A program made the position numbers and the translations under genes. This document shows, piece after piece, positions 52,079 to 60,464 of a DNA stretch of 64,000 nucleotides. The notes under the pieces were generated by a model. The model was not told the DNA's origin. It worked only from the letters and a program-made list of their open reading frames with translations, and ran no database searches. The stretch covers positions 1,623,970 to 1,687,969 of the forward strand of contig JAFLBX010000001.1 in assembly GCA_017303675.1 (NCBI GenBank), in the 5' to 3' direction. The DNA is from Ignavibacteria bacterium. GTDB lineage: Bacteria > Bacteroidota > Ignavibacteria > Tepidaquicellales > OLB5. How positions within the stretch are numbered: the stretch's first letter is position 1; every line of letters starts with the position of its first letter.

Positions 52079-53302
52079 ATGAGGAAATTAATTATAATAT
52101 TGTTTGCAGTATCATCAATTATAAAAGCTGACTGGGAAACAGTAAACTCTCCTGTTAATTTTGATATTAACACAGTTAGTTTTATTTATAACCAGAACAC
52201 AGGTTATATAGGCTGCCTTGCAGGTAATATATATAAAACAACCAATGGCGGAACTAACTGGCAATTCCAAAATCTAGCCGGAGGCAATGGAATAGATATA
52301 AATGATATCTATATTAATCCGGTTAATAATAACTATGTATATGCTGCAGGAGCTGACGGAGTTATACATAAAACTACAAACGGCGGAAATAACTGGACAT
52401 TTATTGATGTAGGCAATCCCAGTATCACATCAATAATATTCTTTGATTTGCTGCACGGACTTGCAGCTTCTTACGGAACGCAGATGTTCATAACATCTAA
52501 CGGGGGGAACAACTGGAGTACAGTTAATACGGGTTTATTATCAGAAAATTACTGGGATGGATGTTATACATCTAACGCTGTTTACTTTTCCGCATCCGGG
52601 GGCAAGATAGTAAAATCAACCAATGGTGGAGTAAACTGGAGTATTCAATCAATTAATGAAAATGTGGCGGTATATTCACTGTATTTTAAAGATGTGAATA
52701 CCGGTTATGCAGGTACAGGCAATGGTAAAGTATATCAAACAACAAATGGAGGGACTAACTGGTTTCTGCTTTCAGTGTTAAACCAGCCAATTAGCATTAA
52801 CTGCATAACTTCAAACGGTTTTGATATTTATCTTTGCGGGAATTCCGGTTCAATTTATAAAAGACCTGGGGGAGGAAATACATGGTATTTGCAAACAACA
52901 AATTTCAATTCTACTTTACATGATTTATGCTTTACCGGTGAATTTACAGGTTATACTGTGGGAGTGAACGGAGTAATAAAAAAAACAACAAATGGGGGAA
53001 ATCCAATAGGCATTGAACCGATTGCCGGGAATATCCCTTCGGAATTCTCACTATTGCAAAATTACCCAAATCCTTTTAATCCTGTTACAAAATTTGAATT
53101 TTCACTCCCCGGCAGCGGGCATGTTGAGATCATAATTTATGATGCAGCGGGAAGAATTGCAGAAGTACTGATTAATGAAGAATTAAAAGCAGGGGTTTAC
53201 CAGGCGGAATGGAATGGTTCAGGATTCTCAAGCGGGGTTTATTTTTATAAGATAAGAACTAAAGAATATACTGAGACCAGAAAAATGATATTAGTTAAAT
53301 AA
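52079..53302 (+). CDS. Secreted Ycf48-like propeller with T9SS sorting domain (copy 2)
   Basis: A GTG directly precedes the ATG at 52079, which I choose as the start (MRKLIIILFAV). The signal peptide ends near KADW. Repeats YKTTNGGTNW, HKTTNGGNNW, FITSNGGNNW, VKSTNGGVNW, YQTTNGGTNW, YKRPGGGNTW and KKTTNGGNPIG mark seven blades. The sorting domain starts QNYPNPFNPVTKFEF and ends SGVYFYKIRTKEYTETRKM. It is a diverged tandem duplicate of copy 1 in the same operon. Confidence 0.9.
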   Translation: MRKLIIILFAVSSIIKADWETVNSPVNFDINTVSFIYNQNTGYIGCLAGNIYKTTNGGTNWQFQNLAGGNGIDINDIYINPVNNNYVYAAGADGVIHKTTNGGNNWTFIDVGNPSITSIIFFDLLHGLAASYGTQMFITSNGGNNWSTVNTGLLSENYWDGCYTSNAVYFSASGGKIVKSTNGGVNWSIQSINENVAVYSLYFKDVNTGYAGTGNGKVYQTTNGGTNWFLLSVLNQPISINCITSNGFDIYLCGNSGSIYKRPGGGNTWYLQTTNFNSTLHDLCFTGEFTGYTVGVNGVIKKTTNGGNPIGIEPIAGNIPSEFSLLQNYPNPFNPVTKFEFSLPGSGHVEIIIYDAAGRIAEVLINEELKAGVYQAEWNGSGFSSGVYFYKIRTKEYTETRKMILVK

Positions 53303-53332
53303 TTATTTTAATCTATTACTATAAAGCCGGTT

Positions 53333-53358
53333 AATATTTAATTAACCGGCTTTTTTAG
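53333..53358 (+). terminator. Terminator of the Ycf48-like operon
   Basis: AAAGCCGGTTAAT pairs with ATTAACCGGCTTT, followed by TTTA. Confidence 0.9.
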
Positions 53359-53363
53359 TTTGG

Positions 53364-53876
53364 TTACCTGTAATTTTTTATATAATTATCCAGGTCCACT
53401 ACGTTGGATTCAAACACAAAAATATCATACAGTTTATAGTAATTGCCCCTGTCAACAACATTCTTAAAAACATATTTCGCCAGATCTAATTTATTCGATT
53501 CAAAAACAAACCAGCTTAAGATATCCCGTACCTGTTCAGTTGTAAACAGGTTGTTATCTATTACACTCTTGGTCATATCATATTTTGTTGTTTCAAAGGT
53601 TCTGCCGGCTATTAGGTTCTTAAATTCTGAAAAATCCCTTGCACTCATCGGCATTCCGTAAAACTCTTCATAATAAACAGGCTTGTCAGGTTCATTAAAT
53701 TTACAGTTTCTGCATGCATCGCAGCTACATGTGCAATGCTCGTGAAAATCTTTATTAAATGCGGAATTATAATTGAACATTGTTCCTGATGATAAATACC
53801 AGTTGCCATCTGCAAAAATATTTACAGCAAAAATCATAAAAAACAAAGTAAACAGTAAAATTTTGGTGGTCTTCAT
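53364..53876 (-). CDS. Exported DUF4476 protein with a CxCxCxxCxxC cluster
   Basis: The signal peptide (1-22) ends near IFADG. A short linker then holds HEHCTCSCDACRNC, with cysteines 48, 50, 52, 55 and 58, a dense cluster that could bind a metal ion. The C-terminal part (about 75-168) is a DUF4476 domain: three helical repeats of the type TFETTKYDMTKSVIDNN, FESNKLDLAKYVFKNV and FESNVVDLDNYI. DUF4476 is a Bacteroidota envelope domain of unknown role. A perfect TAACTTTG at 53925-53918 may be its -7 element. Confidence 0.8.
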   Translation of the reverse strand: MKTTKILLFTLFFMIFAVNIFADGNWYLSSGTMFNYNSAFNKDFHEHCTCSCDACRNCKFNEPDKPVYYEEFYGMPMSARDFSEFKNLIAGRTFETTKYDMTKSVIDNNLFTTEQVRDILSWFVFESNKLDLAKYVFKNVVDRGNYYKLYDIFVFESNVVDLDNYIKNYR

Positions 53877-53917
53877 AAATTTGTTATTAGATTATTGGAT
53901 TCATTTATTCTACCTTA

Positions 53918-53925
53918 CAAAGTTA
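53918..53925 (-). promoter_or_regulatory. Possible -7 element for the DUF4476 gene
   Basis: TAACTTTG on the reverse strand fits TANNTTTG exactly, 42 bases before the start codon. No good TTG was found at -33. Confidence 0.3.
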
Positions 53926-54157
53926 CCGTAAGTTTCTGTTTTTGCTGTAAAAATATGTAAATGAATGTGAATAATGTTAAATATATTCTGGATATAGGTA
54001 TTCAGTAAAATCAGATATACAATACATGTACACTATGAGGTGTAGTGGAGAAAAATTAAAAAAAAGAAAATGCGATATATCAATCAGTTTAATTATATAT
54101 TATTTTTGTACTACTAAGGTTTAAATTAAAATCATTTAAATATTCCCGGGAGGTATT

Positions 54158-55009
54158 ATGATCACTATATACAGATCATTTATCCTATTCTTTTTAATTT
54201 TATCAAACCTCCATCCACTATCCCAGAATGTTCATTCAGGCCGCTTCACTAACACCGATGATTCATCACTGACGAATGAACATGATTATTTCAAGCTTAC
54301 TATCCGAAATGCTCCCGTATTGACATTACAGTTTTCATTAGATTATGATTTCGGTGTCTTTGAGCTATCCGCTAATGATAACGGTGATCTTAATAAAGAT
54401 CAATTTATTTATGGCAAGAATTTTGGAGTAAGACATGGCTTTGGCGGTAATATAACTGCTAAATATCCTTTGCATAAAGCGGGCAACCTAAGGCTTACTT
54501 CATCTTTAATGTATAACAGGTTTACAAGTAAGTTCAATAAAGTATTTGCAGATCAAAAGGAGCAGGATTTTGTTAAATATGATGTGTATTCATTCGGGGT
54601 AGGGATAGAGGATAATTTTAATCCCGGTTTAAAGTTAAGAGCATTTGCCGGAATAGGATTGATAGGCAGCGTAATTTCAGGTAATGCAAAAATTACAGAT
54701 ACTCTTGGTAGCAGGGAGCTCAGTATAAATCCTGCTTTCAGGCTAGGGCTGAATATATACTCGGGGTTTGAATTTTTATTATCTAAAAATGTAGGTTTAA
54801 GCTTCGGTCTCAAGTTTACCCATGCAAATCTTTGGCTGAAGCAAAGCAGTAGTTCCGATAATCCGCTTGAGCTTAATTTGAACGATCAGAAAGTGAATAA
54901 CGGGCAATTATACTCCGGTTACAGGCAGTTTGCCTGGGGTTCATTCGGCATAGGTTTTAATTATTATCTTGGTGTAAAGGAAAAGGAATATTACTACAGA
55001 AAATACTGA
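54158..55009 (+). CDS. Outer membrane beta-barrel protein (porin-like fold)
   Basis: A signal peptide (about 1-22) is followed by alternating strands with turn glycines: GVRHGFGGNITAKYPL, LKLRAFAGIGLIGSVIS, NVGLSFGLKFTHANLWL. The end, WGSFGIGFNYYLGVKEKEYYYRKY, is close to a closing strand. Length 283 fits an eight- to ten-strand barrel. GGGAGGT precedes the ATG. TATTTTTG at 54101 may be the -7 element. A terminator follows 41 bases after the stop. Confidence 0.7.
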   Translation: MITIYRSFILFFLILSNLHPLSQNVHSGRFTNTDDSSLTNEHDYFKLTIRNAPVLTLQFSLDYDFGVFELSANDNGDLNKDQFIYGKNFGVRHGFGGNITAKYPLHKAGNLRLTSSLMYNRFTSKFNKVFADQKEQDFVKYDVYSFGVGIEDNFNPGLKLRAFAGIGLIGSVISGNAKITDTLGSRELSINPAFRLGLNIYSGFEFLLSKNVGLSFGLKFTHANLWLKQSSSSDNPLELNLNDQKVNNGQLYSGYRQFAWGSFGIGFNYYLGVKEKEYYYRKY

Positions 55010-55050
55010 TAACTGATCTCAAAAGAATAAAATAATTTTGTTTATATTAA

Positions 55051-55091
55051 AAGTACTGCCTCAATAAATTTTTATTGAGGCAGTATTTATT
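55051..55091 (+). terminator. Terminator of the barrel protein gene
   Basis: AATACTGCCTCAATAAA-type stem: AGTACTGCCTCAATAAA pairs with TTTATTGAGGCAGTATT (one mismatch), and TTATTTTT follows. Confidence 0.9.
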
Positions 55092-55216
55092 TTTAAAGTA
55101 TTGCTGAGTTATTTCACGTTAAATTCTCATTTAATATACCGAATTAGTTTACCAAAAAGTTTGTATTCATGAAAATAACGTTATATTGCCTACGGTTATT
55201 AAAATTTATTTGATTA

Positions 55217-56530
55217 TTACTGAATCGTGAACGTTCGCACGTCGACTGAACCTCCCCCAAGGTTGCCCGAATAATTTGTGACGCTGCCGTTAACTATTAC
55301 CCTGCAGTTAAAGCTTTTGGCAAATCCTGAAAAATGCTCAACATTAACTCTGTAATTACCGGCGGGGATAGTAACAGCAGTGCTGAAAATATTTTCTATA
55401 GCATTACCGGTTTGCGACTGCCAGTCTCTATCCAAAGCAAAGTTAGGGCTGGTTGTATTGCTCCAGAAAATGTGCAGGTTGTTGGGTCCGTATAAATGCA
55501 AATCCAGATCTGCCGCATTTGAAGCAGTATTTAGCCATGTTAATGTTGCCTGGAAAGTTCCTGTACCAACCGGAACGGTTGGCTGCGGCCAATTTTCAGG
55601 TCTGCCTGCAACCCAGGAACCGCCTGCAGGCAAACAGAAGGGGACATATACCTGAGCATCGTAAGTTGACCAGCCGTTAAATACAAGCGGGTCTGGTACT
55701 GTTACGGGTGCAGGTATGCTGTATGTTTCAATTACAGGCGGATTTGCCTGGCAGTTACTTCTTGTTACCCAAAAACTTATTGAACCCTGAGGAACTATTG
55801 CTTTTGTTTTTCCCATGGGGCAGCCTAAAAATATAGGATTCATATATGCCTGGCCGATCAATCCACCGCTATACTGACTAAGTATTGAAGGTTTTTCGGG
55901 TGAAACGCTTTGAACTGTCAATATGTAATTCATGAACGGTTCCGGCGGGCAATCATACATTGCTCCGCCCTGCCTGAAGTCTGAAGAATTATCAAGAAGG
56001 GTTTGTTTTGTAAGTACATAGTAACCCAGTGAAAGCTGATCAATTCCTACTTTCCTGTTGACAGTATCAAGTGCTGAAGTGGGAATCAGTTTCCACTCCT
56101 GGGTTGCTTCGGAATATTTTAATACTGCAAGATCCTGAGGTGAGTTTTCAGAACTTGCGGGAAAAAATAGCTGAACAGGAGAATTCAGATTAAACGATTC
56201 CGGACCCGCTTTTAAGTATGAGCTTATAACTGTAAATCCGGATGGAACAGGTGGAATTCCGGATTCAATTGTTGAAGATGTATTCAAAGAAAACGCTACA
56301 GTACCTGCTGTTCCGTTGCTGTTGCGCGGTACATCACCCACATGTACTTCCATTCTGAAACCATTAAATTCAATATTCTGCCGTTGCTCTGAAGTAACAC
56401 TTTGAGTGACCCCGCTACCGCTGCCCGGATCATTTGGCGTAACAGTAGTATCATTGCTATCAGAACAACTGCTAATAAATACTGCAAGCAGCAGAATTAA
56501 TACTAATGAAAAATTATGAATAGTTTTCAA
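55217..56530 (-). CDS. Lipoprotein with ZU5-like and YfaP-like C-terminal domains
   Basis: The start is TTG at 56530 with AAGGAGGA upstream. The lipobox is FISSC (Cys22), followed by a D/T/P/G-rich linker. The first domain (about 50-165) reads MEVHVGDVPRNSNG, GTVAFSLNTSS and GPESFNLNSPVQLFFP, like ZU5-type beta domains. The last 110 residues (TWLNTASNAADLDLHLYGPN ... GNYRVNVEHFSG) resemble the YfaP/DUF2135 beta-sandwich that often binds calcium. It is probably a surface lipoprotein; the ligand is unknown. Confidence 0.7.
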   Translation of the reverse strand: MKTIHNFSLVLILLLAVFISSCSDSNDTTVTPNDPGSGSGVTQSVTSEQRQNIEFNGFRMEVHVGDVPRNSNGTAGTVAFSLNTSSTIESGIPPVPSGFTVISSYLKAGPESFNLNSPVQLFFPASSENSPQDLAVLKYSEATQEWKLIPTSALDTVNRKVGIDQLSLGYYVLTKQTLLDNSSDFRQGGAMYDCPPEPFMNYILTVQSVSPEKPSILSQYSGGLIGQAYMNPIFLGCPMGKTKAIVPQGSISFWVTRSNCQANPPVIETYSIPAPVTVPDPLVFNGWSTYDAQVYVPFCLPAGGSWVAGRPENWPQPTVPVGTGTFQATLTWLNTASNAADLDLHLYGPNNLHIFWSNTTSPNFALDRDWQSQTGNAIENIFSTAVTIPAGNYRVNVEHFSGFAKSFNCRVIVNGSVTNYSGNLGGGSVDVRTFTIQ

Positions 56531-56756
56531 AAATTCCTCCTTTTGATTTTATCAATAGATAATCACAGTTATAATATTTACTGATAAATTGCTTAAAAAT
56601 TGTAATTGGTTCAAAGAGAAATTTTGCAAATTGTCCCATATTCGTTTAAGAGAATAAGAGGAAAATCTCTGAAATTAGAAAAAATTTGAGTTTTTATCGG
56701 TATTTATGTCGCAAAATAAAAAAGTCTGAATTTAATGTAAATTTTACAGCATAAAA

Positions 56757-56785
56757 AAAACACAAAACCCGGGGTTTTGTGTTTT
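56757..56785 (-). terminator. Terminator of the DUF1543 gene
   Basis: CACAAAAC-CCGG-GTTTTGTG with a T-rich tail on the reverse strand, about 35 bases past the DUF1543 stop. The remaining gap up to 56530 is AT-rich and shows no gene. Confidence 0.85.
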
Positions 56786-56819
56786 AAAATTGAGGCAAAA
56801 TTGTGCTTTCTGTTAGATA

Positions 56820-57386
56820 CTACATTTTCTTCAGATCGGTAAACTGGTAACCCAGCTTCAGCAGGTTTTCCTTAGGTTTTTCTGCTGGAATCAGCTCTAT
56901 AATGTAACCGGGAATGTTTTTCTGCACATTTATTACATCGTCAACATCAAATGCTGAAATGACATGTTTATCATCAAGATGAGAGCGTGTTGCTTCGCTT
57001 AGAGCCTGTCCTTCCGAAAAATCCGGGTCACGTTTCAGCTTTTCGTTAATGCTGTCAGAAGCATCTTTCAAAACAAACGGCATTAATTTATGGAATTCCG
57101 TAAAATGTCCTTCCTTATAATAGCCGATATTTCCAATGACCAGCATTGGAAATTCTTTAGAAGCATTTTCCGGTGGCTTACCTTCTTTTACCAAAATGTC
57201 ATAGCCATCTGCATGGTTCAGTACCATATAAGCATCAAGATGCGTTGCAGCAGGCCATGAACTTTTCATTTGGGGTTTCAATGATTCAAGATCACTGCCA
57301 ACGCCGATAAACAGGTTGTGGGACTCCAGCAAGTCGCCTTTGTTGTATCCTCCTAAGAGGACAATAAATAATTTAAGTTTTTCCAT
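56820..57386 (-). CDS. DUF1543 domain protein
   Basis: A 188-residue soluble protein with the family opening KLFIVLLGGYNKGDLLESHN and the linker WPAATHLDAYMVLNHADGYDI, both typical of DUF1543. No signal peptide or catalytic motif is seen. The C-terminal 60 residues (VISAFDVDDVINVQKNIPGY) form a second alpha-beta unit. The function is unknown. It is a single-gene transcript between two terminators. Confidence 0.85.
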   Translation of the reverse strand: MEKLKLFIVLLGGYNKGDLLESHNLFIGVGSDLESLKPQMKSSWPAATHLDAYMVLNHADGYDILVKEGKPPENASKEFPMLVIGNIGYYKEGHFTEFHKLMPFVLKDASDSINEKLKRDPDFSEGQALSEATRSHLDDKHVISAFDVDDVINVQKNIPGYIIELIPAEKPKENLLKLGYQFTDLKKM

Positions 57387-57400
57387 ATTTTAAAGTTTAT

Positions 57401-57438
57401 AAAAAAGCCTCAAAATTTTAAAATTTTGAGGCTTTTTT
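57401..57438 (-). terminator. Terminator downstream of tRNA-Glu
   Basis: AAAAAAGCCTCAAAATTTT is perfectly complementary to the following half and ends in a T run on either strand. It lies one base after the tRNA 3' end on the reverse strand. Confidence 0.9.
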
Positions 57439-57439
57439 G

Positions 57440-57511
57440 CGCTCCCAACGGGATTCGAACCCGTGTTTCCACTGTGAAAGAGTGATGACCTAACCCCTAG
57501 TCGATGGGAGC
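57440..57511 (-). tRNA. tRNA-Glu (anticodon TTC)
   Basis: Read on the reverse strand, acceptor arms GCTCCCA/TGGGAGC pair with discriminator G. The D arm is GAC...GTC, and the anticodon stem TCACT/AGTGG encloses CTTTCAC, anticodon TTC. The T arm is ACGGG-TTCGAAT-CCCGT. CCA is not encoded. A terminator follows directly. Confidence 0.96.
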
Positions 57512-57571
57512 GTTTTTCAACAGAATTACAAATTTACGAAAAATATTAGATATTTAAAAGGGGGGAAATAA

Positions 57572-57599
57572 TGTCAAAAATGAAACGTCAAACGTGAAA
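57572..57599. repeat. Heptamer array, same words as at the ruvC end
   Basis: TGTCAAA, AATGAAA, CGTCAAA, CGTGAAA lie 16 bases beyond the stop of the reverse-strand HIT gene. The CGTCAAA-CGTGAAA pair is identical to units of the large array near 6.3 kb, 51 kb away. Confidence 0.7.
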
Positions 57600-57615
57600 C
57601 GAGGAAGGAGTGAAA

Positions 57616-58125
57616 TTATTGTTTAATCAGTGCATCAATTACAACCTTCAACTTTTCATATGTTTTTCCCATTTCTTCTGAAATTACCTTAACATCATTC
57701 AGTACAGGCATAAAGTTGGTGTCGCCGTTCCAGCGGGGGACAATGTGAAAATGCAGGTGGTCTTCAATTCCCGCCCCTGCAACCCTTCCGAGATTAGCCC
57801 CGATATTAAAACCATGAGGTTTCATTACCTCGGTTAGAGCCTGCATTCCAAGATCAAGCAAAGAAAACATTTCAAGCCGTGTTTCATCGTCCAGCTCTGT
57901 AAGATCTTTGGCTTCTTTATATGGTACTATCATTAAATGGCCGCTGTTATACGGGTATAGGTTCATTATAATGAAGGCATTTTTTCCGCGATACAGGAGA
58001 TAATTTTTCCTGTCATCATTTTCATTCAAAATTCGTGTAAATAAAGAGCCGGGCAAATTTTGTTTTGGCTCTTCTTTAAAAGTATCAATGTATTGTGAGC
58101 GCCAAGGCGACCAGAGTTTTTCCAT
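57616..58125 (-). CDS. HIT-family protein (Ap4A phosphorylase-like)
   Basis: The histidine triad is HLHFHIV (His123, His125, His127). The surrounding text NIGANLGRVAGAGIEDHLHF and VPRWNGDTNFMP, and the opening MEKLWSPWRSQYI, resemble the actinobacterial Ap4A phosphorylase branch rather than the Hint branch. It probably cleaves dinucleoside polyphosphates or nucleotide-linked groups. The gene is downstream of the EF-G-like gene on the opposite side of a terminator and upstream of tRNA-Glu on the same strand. Confidence 0.9.
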   Translation of the reverse strand: MEKLWSPWRSQYIDTFKEEPKQNLPGSLFTRILNENDDRKNYLLYRGKNAFIIMNLYPYNSGHLMIVPYKEAKDLTELDDETRLEMFSLLDLGMQALTEVMKPHGFNIGANLGRVAGAGIEDHLHFHIVPRWNGDTNFMPVLNDVKVISEEMGKTYEKLKVVIDALIKQ

Positions 58126-58170
58126 AAATCAAAAATAATTGATTTAAAATTTAAATGCCTGATATTAAAA

Positions 58171-58196
58171 AACCCCGCTTTAAAAAAGCGGGGTTG
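58171..58196 (-). terminator. Terminator of the EF-G-like gene
   Basis: AACCCCGCTTT pairs with AAGCGGGGTT. On the reverse strand TTTTTT follows the stem, about 45 bases past the stop. Confidence 0.9.
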
Positions 58197-58242
58197 AATT
58201 GATGAAAATAACCGGGAAATATCCCGGGAAAAGAAAATTATT

Positions 58243-60339
58243 TTAATGAGCTTCTTCCTGTTCTTTCTGGGATTCTGCCACAATTTTTGCTTCAATTTCT
58301 TTGGGCACTTCTTCGTAATGTGAAAAGCGGCGTTTGAATATACCGCGGCCCTGGGTAATTGAACGTAGCTTTGTAGCATAATCATGAAGCTCAGATAGCG
58401 GAACAGCCGCTTTAATTATCTGCATTTTACCGCTGGAATCCATGCCTGATATCTTGCCCCTGCGGGATGAAATATCGCCCATTACGTCACCCATGAATGA
58501 TTCCGGAACAGTAACTTCAATTTCATAAATGGGTTCAAGCAGTACAGGTTTGGCTTCAAGGAATCCTTTTTTAAACGCCTGTGCGCCGGCAATTTTAAAT
58601 GCCATTTCTGAGGAGTCAACATCATGGTATGAGCCAAAATGAACGGTTACCTTTACATCAACAACCGGATAGTGCGCTACGGGACCTTTCAATAATGCTT
58701 CAACAACACCTTTTTCAACTGCGGGAATGAATTTTGTAGGAATTGCTCCGCCAACAACTTCATTGGCGAATTCAAATCCAACGCCGCGTTTTTGAGGTTC
58801 AAGCCTTAAATGAACGTGACCGTATTGGCCGTGTCCGCCGGATTGTTTTTTGTGCTTGTATTCAACATCCTCAATTTTTCCTTTAATTGTTTCCCTGAAA
58901 GGTATTCTTGGCTGAACAATGTTTACTTCAACACCGTATTTTTCCTTGAGCCTTGCAATAATTATTGCCAGGTGAAGCTCACCCTGACCGGAAATAATTG
59001 TCTGCCCAAGCTCAGGATCAAAATGGAAAAGGAATGTCGGGTCTTCTTCGTGCAGGTGAGAAAGCCCGGAGGCGATCTTATCTTCATCACCTTTTTGCTT
59101 AGATTTGAGAGCCTGTTCTATCAATGCTTCAGGGAATATTATAGGATCAATCATAACATTCAGACCCTTGCCTGTTAATGTATTGTTAACATGTGTATCT
59201 TTTAACTTAACAACAGCGCCAATATCACCGGTAACGGCAGTTGACATATCTTTTCTGTTCTTGCCGTTCATCTGGAAAATCTGTGTTAAACGCTCAACTT
59301 TATTCCTGTTCTGGTTGGTCAAGTCCATACCGGCAGCTACACTGCCTGAGAGCACTCTGAAAAATGACATTTCACCAACATGCGGTTCGCTCAGGGTTTT
59401 AAAAACAAATACAGCAGGCGCACCGTTCGGATCAGGCGAAACTTCAACATAGTCATCACCGCCTGTTTTTTTAGCCATAAACGGCGCTGCATCAAGCGGG
59501 CTGGGGCAGTATTTACAGATGAATTCAGTCAACGGTTTTACGCCAATGCCGGTGAGTCCCGCAGTGCAAAGCACCGGTAATATTTTTTTAGCTTTTATTT
59601 CCCTTGAAAGGCCTTCTATAAGCTCTTCTTCTGTAAGTGTTCCGCCTTCATCAAAAAAGCGGCTCATTAATTCTTCATCTTCTTCGGCAACTATTTCAAT
59701 AAGCTCCTGGTGCAGAGCGTTTGCTTTTTCTTTCAGTGCATCGGGAATATCATGTTCTGTATATTCGCCTTTGCCGTCAGGGTTGAACTTAAGCAGCTTC
59801 ATTTTGAGAACATCCACAATACTATCAAAACCGAATCCCTGGTTAACCGGGAACTGCAGCTCTGCAACATGGCTTCCGTAGTTTTCCCTTAATTGAGCCA
59901 ATGTGCTGTCAAAATCTGATTTTTCGTAATCAAGCTTATTAACAACGAAACAAATTTCAATGCCGTATTCTTTTGCATAATTTACGGCAATTTCAGTTCC
60001 GACTTCTACGCCTTCTGAAGCGTTTACAACGATCAAAGCAGTATCCATGATACGCATAGAAGATTTTACCGAACCGGTAAAATCAGTGTATCCGGGTGTA
60101 TCTATAATGTTGATCTTATGGTCTTCCCAAGTAGTGTTTAAAACTGAAGAATTTATGGAGATCTTTCTTGAAATTTCGTCTTTGCTGTAATCAGAGGCAG
60201 TGGAGCCTTCTTCTATTTTCCCGAGCCTGTTCAGCGTGCCGCTGGTATATAAAATTGATTCAGCCAGTATTGTTTTTCCGGAACCGCCGTGTCCTGCAAT
60301 TACGACGTTCCTGATTTTTTCCGGTGTAATGTTACCCAA
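58243..60339 (-). CDS. EF-G-like translation GTPase (EF-G2 type)
   Basis: All five EF-G domains fit the 698-residue length. The G1 loop is GHGGSGKT (16-23), where canonical EF-G has GHIDAGKTT; G3 is DTPGYTDF (80-87) and G4 NKLD (134-137). The domain IV entry GHGQYGHVHLRLEP and domain V PESFMGDVMGDISSRRG are conserved. The changed G1 loop, and the absence of the str ribosomal operon around it, mark it as the EF-G2/FusA paralog rather than the main translocase. Its role (translocation under stress, recycling) is not settled for the family. The start is TTG at 60339 with AAGGGG upstream. A strong inverted repeat lies 30 bases before it. Confidence 0.9.
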   Translation of the reverse strand: MGNITPEKIRNVVIAGHGGSGKTILAESILYTSGTLNRLGKIEEGSTASDYSKDEISRKISINSSVLNTTWEDHKINIIDTPGYTDFTGSVKSSMRIMDTALIVVNASEGVEVGTEIAVNYAKEYGIEICFVVNKLDYEKSDFDSTLAQLRENYGSHVAELQFPVNQGFGFDSIVDVLKMKLLKFNPDGKGEYTEHDIPDALKEKANALHQELIEIVAEEDEELMSRFFDEGGTLTEEELIEGLSREIKAKKILPVLCTAGLTGIGVKPLTEFICKYCPSPLDAAPFMAKKTGGDDYVEVSPDPNGAPAVFVFKTLSEPHVGEMSFFRVLSGSVAAGMDLTNQNRNKVERLTQIFQMNGKNRKDMSTAVTGDIGAVVKLKDTHVNNTLTGKGLNVMIDPIIFPEALIEQALKSKQKGDEDKIASGLSHLHEEDPTFLFHFDPELGQTIISGQGELHLAIIIARLKEKYGVEVNIVQPRIPFRETIKGKIEDVEYKHKKQSGGHGQYGHVHLRLEPQKRGVGFEFANEVVGGAIPTKFIPAVEKGVVEALLKGPVAHYPVVDVKVTVHFGSYHDVDSSEMAFKIAGAQAFKKGFLEAKPVLLEPIYEIEVTVPESFMGDVMGDISSRRGKISGMDSSGKMQIIKAAVPLSELHDYATKLRSITQGRGIFKRRFSHYEEVPKEIEAKIVAESQKEQEEAH

Positions 60340-60368
60340 AATATTCTGCCCCTTCTAATTAATTGTGT

Positions 60369-60400
60369 TTATATACTGTAAAAGGCTTTGCAGTATATAA
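60369..60400. promoter_or_regulatory. 10-bp inverted repeat before the EF-G-like gene
   Basis: TTATATACTG (60369-60378) and CAGTATATAA (60391-60400) are perfect inverted repeats around 12 bases. A further copy of the half, TATACTGT, is at 60410. It could be an operator or a leader hairpin. Confidence 0.4.
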
Positions 60401-60464
60401 AAATGATTTATACTGTGTAAAAATCCTGTAAATTCAAATAATTAAATACTTAACGGGAATAAAA

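Noticed and set aside
58243-60339. Calling this the main translocation factor EF-G (fusA)
   Set aside because: The G1 loop GHGGSGKT departs from the canonical GHIDAGKTT and the str operon is absent; it fits the EF-G2 paralog better.
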